Assembly: GCF_029962835.1 (NCBI RefSeq)
Contig: NC_080579.1
Location: 85,763,959 to 85,827,958, forward strand
Source of the DNA: Magnolia sinica
Lineage: Eukaryota; Streptophyta; Magnoliopsida; Magnoliales; Magnoliaceae
Length of the DNA stretch: 64,000 nucleotides
Reading direction: 5' to 3'
Shown one piece after another: positions 23,719 through 33,357 of this stretch. A program made the translations under genes and the position numbers. The stretch's first letter is position 1. Each line of letters begins with the position of its first letter. The notes beneath the pieces are model-generated. The model worked only from the letters and a program-made list of their open reading frames with translations. It did not search any database and was not told where the DNA came from.

Positions 23719-24150
23719 CGAGGCTGTTTATCTTGACCGATTGCCGATTAGCGATCGAGGCCGTTTATCTTGACCGATTGCCGACTTGTGATTTAGGCCG
23801 TTTATCTTGACCGATTGCCGATTAGCGATCGAGGCCGTTTATCTTGACCGATTGCCGATTTGCGATCGAGGCCGTTTATCTTGACCGATTGCCGATCAGC
23901 GATCGAGGCTGTTTATCTTGACCGATTGCCGATTAGCGATCGAGGCCGTTTATCTTGACCGATTGCCGATTTGTGATTTAGGCCGTTTATCTTGATCGAT
24001 TGCTGATTTGCGATCGAGGCCGTTTATCTTGACCGATTGCCCATTAACGATCGAGACCGTTTATCTTGACCGATTGCCGATTAGCGATCGAGGCCGTTTA
24101 TCTTGGCCGATTGCCAATCAGCGATGGAGGCCGTTTATCGTGACCGATGT
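23719..24150. repeat. 37-bp tandem repeat, about 12 units
   Basis: The unit starts CGATTGCCGATTAGCGATCG and continues AGGCCGTTTATCTTGAC. Copies differ by few bases, mostly TTAGCG/TTTGCG/TCAGCG variation. It lies inside the solo LTR. Confidence 0.92.
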
Positions 24151-26178
24151 GCTGATTCTGATTATTGACCGATTTCAATTGTCGAGGCCGATTATCGGAC
24201 CTATATGGTGTATATGCGACTTGTAGTTGAGGCCCCTTTGTGATGTGTGTTGGGCTCATGTGAAAGGCCCATCGTAATGTGTATTAAGGTCTTGAGTGAA
24301 GCCCATGATATTGTATATTTGTCCCTTATGTGAGGTCATGGGTCCATTATATGTTAGGATCTATGAGGGGCATTCCTCGGGGGCAATGATGGTTAAATGT
24401 CCACATTGTCGAGGTCGATTGTCAATGCCGGTCATTGATACCGATTATGAGTATGTGATAGCATAGCATCACGATACATGCCCATACGCATCATTTGCAT
24501 GTTTGTTATGAGATGTGGTTGACCATTGGATATGTCATTAGGCATGTTGTTATGAGACTCCCTGGTAGGCGGAGATGGTCTTACATGAGCACACGGTATG
24601 CGTAGGATTGATGCATGACTGGATTGTATGACTCATGCACCTTGCATTGTGTGTTGTGATTACTGTATGCCCTAGCGACATCAGGGTCGTAGCCTTTACA
24701 GGTATTTCGTGGATGGCCAGATGGGACACCGGAAATCTGTTCTACATGGGGTGCTATAGATATCCCTGGGTGAAAGTCCCTAAACCCTCTTGGTTCCAGA
24801 GGTTGCTCCAACGTCTAGACCGAGTGGATGCATGAGCGCATGAGGGCCGTATACCGATAGGCCGCGTCTCCCACTGTGTCGTGGTCGGTTGGAAGGGGGT
24901 ACGGCCTTACCTGCCCGACAGGAGGGGGCAATGCTAGGCTGAGTTTGACCAGCTCGAGGAATGGGTCGGCTATCGACGAGCTGGGCCCGATATTGGCAGG
25001 CGGATAGTGAGGTCTCTTTCACTCACCTTGTTGCGCGCGATGGGGCGGCAGCCTGGTTTGGAGTGTAATAGACCCCGGTGATTTCCCAGAGAGTAACTGT
25101 ACTGATATGTGGACTTATTGAGCAGGAATTGCATATTCATTCATTCATTCCTTCACTATCCACTCGGGCTGGTGGTGCGTAACTATTTGTTACGTGTACC
25201 TTCGCATGACCAGGATTTCGGTTGGGAGCGCGACTAACCTGAGATTAGGAGTTTACCACATTGAGTTTGACTATCCAAATTTAGGTATGAGACTGATTTG
25301 GATAGAAGTCCTTTGTGGTGGACCCCGTAGTCTGCGATACTACGTACTATCATCCCGACTTCACACTCCAGCATGGTCATTACATTCGCACCATGTATTA
25401 CATTACATCCGCAGTACTTAGCATTTTAGGTTTCTATGTTTCTGCATTATATGACCTAGATATGATGATGGTATTCGTAGATTCATCAGGATTTGTATAT
25501 TGCATTGCATCAGCGGCATCTGATATTTGGCTTGTTGTCTCCTTATTGCATAGTTGATCTACATTACTTCATCAGTATATGATATTGTTTTTATTATATT
25601 TCTACGTCGCATAACTTGGATAAGATTGATGATATTTATGGACCTATCAGTATGTTTTCGTATTACTCTGATTTCGTATGACTTATGATCTTGCTAGTGT
25701 TTCTGACATTGTATGATTGTGCGTTTATCAGTATTTCCGCTTACTCTGATTACTCTGATATTGCTTACTTGGCACTTACCTTATGCACACACTTTCACCA
25801 CCCACTAAGCTTTCTATAAGCTTATGCACGATATATGCGTGCAGGTGATGTTAGGTTGCAGCAGCATTGAGCCTGGAGCGTACAGCGGTCTTCTGGAGCT
25901 TTGATTTATTTTATATATGTATTTCCCTTTCTGTATTGTACTCAAACGATCATATTAGTGGATATGTGATGATGATGTTGCCTTTGCGATTTGGGTAATC
26001 CTGTGGTTATGCTCATTATGAGATAAATGTACATTGGAAAATCCTCCTTGTAGGATCCCAGGATCGGAATCTAGCGTATATACGTTGGGAGCCGAGAATG
26101 GGTACTACGGAGGCTGTCAGCACCGAATTCGGTGATCAGGAATTTTGTGAGCCCGGTTTCCAAGTTTGGGGCGTGACA

Positions 26179-26265
26179 TAACGCATGAAATTGACTAAGC
26201 CTAACACACGGAATTGACCGAACTTCGCATGCAATGCAATTGTACGAGCCTAGCGTTTTTTTTTT
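26179..26265 (-). repeat. Right-arm array remnant beyond the solo LTR
   Basis: Begins with the second TAACG duplication and continues GCATGAAATTGACTAAGCCTAAC, the reverse-orientation unit seen just left of 20010. This shows that the LTR inserted into the array. Confidence 0.75.
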
Positions 26266-26600
26266 AAAGATTTGTACCTCCGACTACCGTAATACCGGTC
26301 AAATGCATGTTAAAGAGAGGTGCTTTGGAGTGAGGGAATACTTTGAACCTTTTCAAGGATTGCAGATGCAGCCAATTCATTGGATTTCACATAACCCTAG
26401 CCAAGATGGAAAATGGCAAATGTAGAATGATGGTATCTAGATGATTCACAGAGATTCCGATCAGGAAAATGAGAAGAAAAACCTCTGTACGTTGGTTTAT
26501 CGTTGCAAGGGAGTGAAAGGCAGTTATTTTGAGAAGGATAGTTTTTTCGTTAAGGGGAGTGAAAGCAACGGAGTGAAACGGACAGTGAAAAAGAGAAAAC
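26266..26600 (-). repeat. Right-arm leader-like block (reverse orientation)
   Basis: Read on the minus strand it is pyrimidine-rich (CCGTTTCACTCCGTTGCTTTCACTCC), resembling the left-arm blocks at 15309 and 16555. The short exon-like segment is not found here. Confidence 0.45.
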
Positions 26601-27099
26601 GGATTGGCTACTCTCCTGGTCTTTGGGCCCCACCATGATGTATGTGTTTCATCCATTCCGTTCATTTATTTTTACAGTTCATTTTAGGGCTGGTTCCAAA
26701 AAATGAGAGGGATATAAATCTCAGGTGGACCACACCATGGGAAAATAATATTGATTGAAGATCGACAATTAAAATTCTCATAAGGCCAAATGAACTGTTT
26801 ATTTGACATCTAATCTGTTGATTAGGTCATACAGGCCCAGATGAAGGGAGAAACCAAAAATCAGCTTCATCCAAAACTTTTATGGCCCCCCTAAAGGTTT
26901 CTAATGGTTGACGTTGGTTCAACACTGTTTCCTTTAATGTGGTACACTTGAGATTTGGATATACCTCATTTTTGGTCTCATGCCATAAAATGATCTGAAA
27001 AAAAATATGGACGGCATGGATGAAATACATATATCATGGTGGGGCCCACAGGCTACCGACCATCCGCCATTTGTTGGTGGCGGGGGAGTAGCCAATCCG
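26601..27099. mobile_element. MITE inserted in the right arm
   Basis: Terminal inverted sequence GGATTGGCTACTCTCC at 26601-26616 is matched by GGGGGAGTAGCCAATCC at 27083-27099. Inside each end is the GGGCCCCACCATGATGTATG core in opposite orientations (26625 and 27045). It is ~499 bp and non-coding. The outer TIR resembles GAATTGGGTACTGA at 485, so it is probably the same superfamily as 9-485. The target duplication is uncertain. Confidence 0.75.
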
Positions 27100-27110
27100 T
27101 TTCCGTGAAA

Positions 27111-27231
27111 CGAGGGGTATTTTTGTCCTCAATTTCGGTGTCGGTACGAGCAGGTCTAAGTTCGTACGTTAGGTTTGTTTTATTTCGTAAAAACCAATGG
27201 ATAAAAGGTGGGGTCCACAGTAAAATTCTCA
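27111..27231 (-). repeat. Right outer inverted end of the composite
   Basis: Reverse complement of 15181-15308 with scattered differences. Confidence 0.75.
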
Positions 27232-28108
27232 CGTAACAACGAACAAGCGACAGGCGCTTCCGAACAAGGAAATCATACGAAAAAAACAAGCGTCTTTGCA
27301 CAATATGACGCGGGTTTTAAATTCTGACATGTCGGTCGGTTTTTTGTAATCCAGACCGTTGATATATTTTTCCTTCCATCAAGGACAATTTTCTGAAATT
27401 TTGTAGAGTTTAAGTTACCACAGACCAATCTTTTGATGACCTTCAATTCATTGTTTTTTAACGGTCTATACGTTTTCACGGTAAAAATAGGAAGGTTTAA
27501 ATCTTCCTATGGATAGAATTTCTCCATGGTCTACCTGTAGTGTAGTATAACATACTAATGGTCTAGATTATGAAAAGGGGACCCTATGTATAAGATTTGA
27601 AAACCCACGTACTCCGTCCAAAAGGAGGCAACTAGCGTATTTATCATGTGATTCCCGGAACATTACCATGTTTGTCTTGCTACACTTACAAAAATGGTGG
27701 TGACTCTTCCAACGTACACATTGCATCATTTAAAGGAAATCAAAAGAGTCCAAAATCGCTCAACTGTTAAAAAAAAAAGGTGCAAGGAAAAGTTAATTTT
27801 TGACCATCTTTCTTCGAATTTGGACCAATCCCTAATTTACATTTTACCACTCATTTTATATTCATTGATTGAATGGTTAGGATTTATTTATCAGTGTGAT
27901 GACATATGCTACATCTACAATGTGTCTTACAATTTGGATGGTCTAGATAGTTGTATATCAGTACCACATGTGAGTATAATGAGTCCCCCACCTTTATTAA
28001 ATGGTGGAAAACTAACACACGGTTGTAATTCTGTAATCCTTCGCTAATGGCAGGCGAGACGGAGCGAATTTCCATAGCAGATCTCTCGCAGGACTCCGTC
28101 AAACAAAA
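27232..28108. other. No gene seen
   Basis: AT-rich DNA. Nothing beyond short open frames and a weak similarity to MITE interiors. Confidence 0.4.
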
Positions 28109-28535
28109 TGAAAAAGCTGTGGAGCCCACAACGATGTTTGTGTGAAATCCAGTCCTTCCATCATTTGGGTACACTCATTTTATGTTGTAATCCCAAAAAT
28201 AAGACCGATCCAAAAATCAATTGAGCCACACCATAGGAAAAAGATGTGATAGGGACGGCTAGTATTGAAAACTTCTTGGGTCCACTGAATTTTAGGTCTG
28301 ATATTTAGTTTACCCCTTCATCCTTATGAAACTCACCATATGAACAGATTGGATGGATTATAAAAATCACAATGGGCCAGAAAAGCTTTCAATGGTTGAC
28401 GAACGTTACTTATGGTGTGGCCCACTTGAGCCTTCCATCGGCTATATTTTTCGTCACACGCCCTACACATGATCTGGCGCAAATGATGAACGGACATGAT
28501 GTCACAAACATCACGGTGGGCCCACAGATCTTTAC
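28109..28535. mobile_element. MITE with GTGGGCCCACAG core
   Basis: The left end GCTGTGGAGCCCACAACGATG and right end CATCACGGTGGGCCCACAGATC are inverted. The interior has the family words GGCCAGAAAAGCTTTCAATGG and ATGGTGTGGCCCACTTGAGCC. Outer TIRs are not resolved. Confidence 0.65.
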
Positions 28536-29320
28536 ACGTCCACAACCGCCACACTTGCACCTCTTCAACGTGTCTTTTCGCCTGGAATCATAAATAGAAA
28601 CCATAATAATAGGCGGCTGAGATTGGAATGTTCGGAATTTTAGAAGTATCTGGAACGGAATTCATTGATCACTGGTGGGACCCACTTCCTAAACGAAACA
28701 GAATACACGGCTTTTGGATTCGATCGATCAGGTGCAGAATTAAATACCACTTTCTCTTTCTAGTCATTCATTTGTTTGAAAATGACAAACTTGTCCTTGA
28801 CGCCTCCTGTCTCGATTGTCCGTTTCACCATTGTCCTTCTGGTATATCTGTCATTTTCATGCGTGTATATGTAAATCGGCACTTCCAAGCAGCGTTTCTT
28901 GCGCGTCAAGGAAAGAAAGAAAGAAAGAAAGAAAGAAAAGCTATAAATACACATCTCTCTTTTATTTTTACAGAAATCGTGCAGTCTGGAGAAAGCGTGT
29001 GAGAGAGAAGCTGGTAAGTAGGAATGTTGTTTTATTTACAGAGTACGTCTATACCAATCTCTCACCATCCATGGATGGAGGGCCTGCAATCCCAGTAGTG
29101 TTGGGATTCGAGCCGATGTATGGTGATAGATTGGCTAACTAGAACTTGACGGTGTGCAGTGGGTATAATGAAGTTGAGTATGGCCTGAAAATTGGTGGGG
29201 TCCAGTCATTAGGAGGGTCGAGTGTTTGAAACAACTGGACAATTGAGACGTCTTTTTATTTATAGCCGTCCATTCATTTTGTGGCCTAATTGGTGAGTGG
29301 ACCGGCCCGATTTTGTGCAG

Positions 29321-29323
<3 letters not shown>
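28536..29323. other. No gene seen
   Basis: Includes a short GAAA microsatellite (28912-28938). A stretch at 29050-29160 resembles 13490-13660 (TATACCAATCTCTCACCAT). No coding signal. Confidence 0.4.

Positions 29324-29394
<71 letters not shown>
29324..29394. repeat. (TA)n microsatellite
   Basis: About 71 bases of alternating AT immediately left of the MITE at 29395. It resumes at 29942-29967 on the other side, so the MITE sits inside the run or the run grew at its edges. Confidence 0.95.
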
Positions 29395-29396
<2 letters not shown>

Positions 29397-29941
29397 AAAA
29401 GGTACTATGCGCTCGACCTCACAAGACCGTCCCATGAGGTCGAGTTGTGTGGGCCCCACCGTGATGCGTTTCGAACATCTACCCCATCAGTCAGATGCAC
29501 CATTTCATCGTGGGCCTATATGTCAAAAAACAAGTCAATCCGTGACTTGTGTGGACCACACCACATACAGAAGTGGGGAGGGGCTGTGTACCATTAAAAC
29601 ATTCATAATCATTTTTTTGGGCCCACCGAGATGTGGTTTACAAATCCAGCCCATCCATTATGTGTGTCCCACTTTAATGAGGGTTCAGACCAAGTTTCCG
29701 AATCATTCAAAACTCAAGTTGGCCCACCAAGTGGTTTTATATGTTTTAATGATGTCTTCACATGATTTTAGATGGTATGGCCCACCTGAGTTCCTTATAC
29801 TGCTGATTTTTGGGATATCCCATAATTTAGAGGGGACCCATCAAATGCACGGTGTTGATGGTTGACACACGTCACGGTGGGGCCCACACAGCTCGACCTC
29901 ACGGGAGCTTATAGTGAGGTCGAGCGCATAATACCTTTTCC
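29395..29941. mobile_element. TA-flanked MITE with 27-bp inverted ends
   Basis: The ends are GGAAAAGGTACTATGCGCTC + GACCTCA and its inverse with one mismatch. A second palindromic repeat of the GAGGTCGAG word lies next to each end. The body (547 bp) aligns with 11728-12230. Flanking TA runs suggest TA as target. It is non-coding; superfamily not assigned. Confidence 0.85.
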
Positions 29942-29977
<36 letters not shown>

Positions 29978-29991
29978 CACACGTGCGAGAA

Positions 29992-30491
29992 GAGAGCAAA
30001 TTGCATGTGCCCCGGCCAAAGAGATATACCTGCATGTGCCAGGGATGTGTGGAGCCCACAGACATGTCCGTGACAAATCCACTCTGTCCATCCGTTTTTA
30101 AAGACCACAGTAGATAGGAATCTAAAAATCGATCATATCCAAAACTCAGGTGGGCCATACCACATGAAACAGTGGGATTGAACGCCTGAGGGACGCAGAA
30201 TTTTTTTTTTTTTTTTTTTTTTATATTTATCTGAGTGGTAATAACCATGTGAACGGTTTGGATAGCATATAAACATCATGGTCAGCTCCCGGAAGATTTC
30301 AACGGTGGACGTTACCATTTTCACGGTTTCGTTTGTGGTGGCCCACTGAGTTTTGGATCCGCTTGATTTTTATAATCCTATCCTATTGTGGTCTTCAAAA
30401 ACAGATGTCACGGACATCGATCTCTGTGGACCCCACGCAGTCCCAGGTACAGGTATATCTCTGTGGCTGGGGGCACATGCAATCCGCTCTC
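29992..30491. mobile_element. MITE with ~130-bp inverted ends
   Basis: The left end GAGAGCAAATTGCATGTGCC and right end inverse GAGAGCGGATTGCATGTGCC are followed by matching AGAGATATACCTG, GTGGAGCCCACAGA and TGTCCGTGACA words. A T-run (30200-30222) lies in the middle. It is 50 bp from the preceding MITE. Long TIRs recall Mutator-like MITEs, but I did not find a 9-bp duplication. Confidence 0.75.
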
Positions 30492-31792
30492 GTACGAATA
30501 GGAATGGGACCTAAATCGTATAGCAACTGTTGTATGCAAACCGTACAATAATGTGACCACTGTGTTGTGTACGGTACATCCACTCCGAATATCAGGTGCC
30601 GAACATGATTTTACACGTTAAAATCGAAATTTAGCGTGATCCAGAAATTAGGTGGGCCACACCACAGAGAGTAATGGAGAGGGGACGCCAACCGTAGGTT
30701 GTATGAGGGGCCATCCAATTCGTTCGTCAGGTGCGCCTCACCAGAATTGAAAACTCAGGCTGGCCAGACCACTTGATCTGTGCTTTTACGTTTTTCACGT
30801 TGTGTGTCGTGTCCCACCTGAGTTTTATATGGGGTTGATTGCGGAGATGTAGGGCTGTCAACGGCTTAGGTTCAGGTCGGGTCTTAAACTGCATATACCT
30901 ACGGTAACTGGATTCGGATTTCTTGCCGGGTCCGGATCTTTTCATGTCCAAGTCTCATTCTTGAAGATTTGAACCTGGATTTGATCTGATCAAGATACCA
31001 TAGGGTGCCCACCAGGTCTGTATATCTGTAGGTTCGTAGTTGGTTTGTGTCGAATAAGAGCATTTTCATGGAAAGGCCCACTTAATGGATGGCTTTAGAT
31101 CACGCACATACATGCCACTTTGAGTACACGTACGTGATATGTAAATTTTCTCCCTTACCTTATTCCATTGTTAAAATAAGCATAATAAATTTAATATTAA
31201 ATAATATCATCATTAAAATTAATCAGACCCGACTCAACCTGACCAGACCCGATTTGAACAGGGTCCCAGTCCATGAACCTGCACAAACCCAAAAGAAATT
31301 GGATTGAGACTCGTTAAAATCGGGTCGGGTCCATTAGGCATCCATTGGGCAGGCACACGTGGGTGGGCCCCACAAGACATGGGCAGTTGAGCTCATCAGG
31401 TGGGTCACACCCAAACCAAATAAATGGATGGTTGAAAAAAAAGGACACTATAATCCAAGTGGGCCACACTTACACTAGTGGTAAATGATATGATACACAC
31501 GTGTATAGTCATATCATGGTAGAGCGTCCTCTCCATGAGACATGTACCAAGTAGGGGATAGTGGATCGGGACCGTCCATCTCATGGGTTCTACTATAGAT
31601 GGTCAATGTCTTGAAAAGCACACATTTTGACTTATCGTGGCCATCCAATTAGAAGCCTTCAGACGGACGGTGAAAAGCTGAAGGAGTTAACAGTTGACAT
31701 TCAAGTGGAAATGTGCAGGAAACTCATAGCTCCAAAATCACAACGGTTATTTCAGTTATTTTCTGTTCTCACAAGATGATCAAAATACCCCC
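30492..31792. other. No gene; upstream region of GEX1
   Basis: A CAACCTGACCAGACCC-type relic (30850-31340, after TAGGGCTGTCAACGG) and MITE words are present. The GEX1 promoter should lie in the last few hundred bases, but I see no TATA box that I would defend. Confidence 0.4.
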
Positions 31793-31900
31793 TCTTCCGA
31801 ACACTCACATTTGAATGGTAAATACAGGTGAGTGAGAGGGGCTTACTTTCTCTTCCAAACACTGACATTTGAATGGTAAATACAGGTGATTGAGAGGGGC
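31793..31900 (+). repeat. 50-bp duplication just upstream of the GEX1 start
   Basis: 31793-31842 and 31851-31900 are near-identical (TCTTCC-AACACT, ACATTTGAATGGTAAATACAG, GTGAGAGGGGC words). The first copy reads ACAGGTGAGTGAG, a splice-donor-like site; the second reads ACAGGTGATTGAG. It lies in the probable leader, 19 bases before the ATG. Confidence 0.85.
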
Positions 31901-31918
31901 AACAATCAAAGAGATTCA

Positions 31919-32083
31919 ATGGCAAATCTTCATCTTAAGCTGTTGTTATTAATTCTAATATCCTTTTGCCATGAGACCCTGTCTATGAGTTGGTTTTGGA
32001 CATCTCCTGAATCGAATCAGGACCGTCTGATGATTAACGGCTTCGCGCCCGAATTCTCCATGGAATCTCTCAATGATCCAAAG
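31919..32083 (+). CDS. GEX1: GEX1 exon 1, 5' fragment (signal peptide)
   Basis: Fifty-five codons starting MANLHLKLLLLILISF, a clear secretory signal, then a polar stretch ending SLNDPK where the target duplication CAAAG (32079-32083) meets the left LTR. The in-frame ATG at 31886 would add 11 residues before the signal and is less likely. Reading into the LTR meets a stop almost at once (GTGACGCAGGGATGA), so a truncated 50-60 residue peptide is expected. Confidence 0.88.
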
Positions 32084-32787
32084 TGACGCAGGGATGAACG
32101 TGATGAGGATAACTACCCCGAATCCACGGAGCTTCTCTGGACTCCTCACAGAGACTTCTCGAATCCACGAGGAAAAGAAAGCAGAAAATAGAAATAAATT
32201 CTAATAAATTCGAAATTGATTAATTGATGAATAAAAACGAGTTCACAACCCTTTAAATAGGGCTACCAAGCAATGGGAAAGAAATTAGAAGCAAACTACA
32301 ACTCAAACTCTTAGAATCCGCGACTTACTATAAATAGTAAACTTACTATTTATAGACGGTCGTGATGTCTACTAGTGCGCAAGGTTTTCGGCCAAAAATA
32401 GTAAGTGTCCTATTTGGCTTCACCAAACCGTTCTCCTAATTATTCTAAGCTCTTTTCACGTTGGGCACAACTCCTAAAGCCCGACGGATGAAGAGTTATA
32501 ATCAAACTAAAACTTACTATTTATAGTAAAAACGAAATTAAAACAGGGAAACGACCGTCGATCCAGGGGTTTTTCGCAATTCCGGGCTGCATAACCCGGC
32601 ATAGCCGGGTTGGTTGGCTAAAGTAGCTCGTTCTACCCCAAAATCATATATTGTACGTCAGATAACTCATTTCGGATTACAAGATACGCCCGATTTAAGG
32701 TCCGATGGTCTGAATCACTTCTGTTGTCGACCGGGCCTTTTTTAATCCATCTTGGTCATGTAACTGTCCGCGACTCGCTCTACATCA
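32084..32787 (-). repeat. 3' LTR (left copy) of the GEX1-interrupting element
   Basis: TGACGC...CATCA, 704 bp. On the minus strand CTATTTAAAGG (about 32262-32272) could be the TATA box. Palindromic TTACTATAAATAGTAA modules lie at 32324-32355 and 32511-32527. Confidence 0.93.
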
Positions 32788-33041
32788 GTCTCCTCCACTT
32801 CAAAAGAACTCGTCCTTGAGTTCTCGTCATGCTCTGATTCATGATACTCGGTCAGGTCCGTGACATTGAAAGTCTGTGAGATTGCCATGTCATCTGGAAG
32901 ATCAACAATATGAGCGTTATCATTAATCTTTCGGATGATTGGGACGGGTCCAATCTTCTTATTTTTCAACTTGTTGTATGTCCTGGTCGGAAATCTCTCT
33001 TTGCGCAGATGGACCATAACGCGGTCGCCCACCTCGAACAC
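32742..33041 (-). CDS. Integrase C-terminal part, running into the 3' LTR
   Basis: Ninety-nine residues beginning MFEVGDRVMVHLRKERFP, the conserved GDRVMVHLRKERFP-type strand of integrase C-termini, followed by KLKNKKIGPVPIIRKINDNA and an acidic tail. The last 15 codons (32787-32742) lie within the LTR. In CRM elements the C-terminal targeting motif is likewise completed by LTR sequence. Upstream, 33066-33293 carries the preceding part (EPLNRRSPFQIIYGRVPRHT) in another frame. Fragmentary and probably not functional. Confidence 0.7.
   Translation of the reverse strand: MFEVGDRVMVHLRKERFPTRTYNKLKNKKIGPVPIIRKINDNAHIVDLPDDMAISQTFNVTDLTEYHESEHDENSRTSSFEVEETDVERVADSYMTKMD
32788..32800 (-). other. 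Polypurine tract
   Basis: On the minus strand AAGTGGAGGAGAC directly precedes the 3' LTR, the expected primer position for plus-strand DNA synthesis. Confidence 0.7.
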
Positions 33042-33065
33042 TTTTTGTCGCCGATGCTTGTCCGC

Positions 33066-33293
33066 TTATTCCTTGTACTTCTCGTTTGAGGCATGTAGCT
33101 TGGTTTGCACTTCTGCATGGATGCCCATGATCTTGTCTGCCATATGTTCTGCTGCAATGCTCGTGCACAGGTGCTTGGGTAAAGGGACGAAGTCAAGTGT
33201 GTGGCGAGGCACTCGTCCGTATATAATCTGGAATGGTGATCTCCTGTTGAGCGGTTCACCATGTTGTTGAATGCAAACTACGCTTGAGAGCAA
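33066..33293 (-). pseudogene. Integrase fragment between frameshifts
   Basis: Contains SPFQIIYGRVPRHTLDFVPL, the conserved motif after the integrase core (family form SPFEIVYG), and a helical segment. It is out of frame with both neighbours. The bridging sequence at 33300-33385 reads as the [10 protein letters not shown]-type motif in a third frame. Confidence 0.65.
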
Positions 33294-33357
33294 GGCAAAT
33301 CCCCCTACTTCGATTTTTCTCCTGAAATACGGCGAAGGAGGTTTCCCAACGTGCGAT

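Larger units (their letters stand above)
20015..26178 (+). mobile_element. 6.16-kb solo LTR (long-LTR Ty3/Gypsy type)
   Basis: It starts TGTAAGACCCG, ends GGGGCGTGACA and is flanked by an exact 5-bp duplication, TAACG, at 20010-20014 and 26179-26183. The start sequence is not repeated inside, so this is one LTR rather than an element with two. The leader-like CT-rich region with purine-rich AGAGAGAG (20410-20480) and a GCAGGTGATG word (25843) fit the R/U5 layout of Del/Tekay-type LTRs. It is unusually long because of internal tandem expansions (20680-23560 and 23719-24150). There is no coding sequence. Lineage is inferred from general layout only. Confidence 0.75.
15181..27231. mobile_element. 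Foldback-like composite: a 12-kb inverted structure built on tandem arrays
   Basis: Outer inverted ends lie at 15181-15308 and 27111-27231. Inside on the left are a CT-rich leader block, a MITE fragment and arrays of a ~21-bp unit containing GCCCCGCTGAATTTCATG. On the right the same unit occurs in reverse complement, followed by a leader-like CT-rich block (reversed) and the right end. A ~100-bp block near the centre is also present in both orientations (16443-16540 and 18803-18912). Two insertions interrupt it: a ycf1 fragment and a 6.16-kb solo LTR; a MITE sits in the right arm. Without the LTR it would be ~5.9 kb. Array-filled inverted arms recall Drosophila foldback elements and long-TIR Mutator-like elements. 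No transposase is visible, so class is unresolved. Confidence 0.6.

Noticed and set aside
29290-29865. 191-codon open frame across the TA repeat
   Set aside because: Starts in the microsatellite (YIYIYI) and runs through a MITE; not a protein gene.
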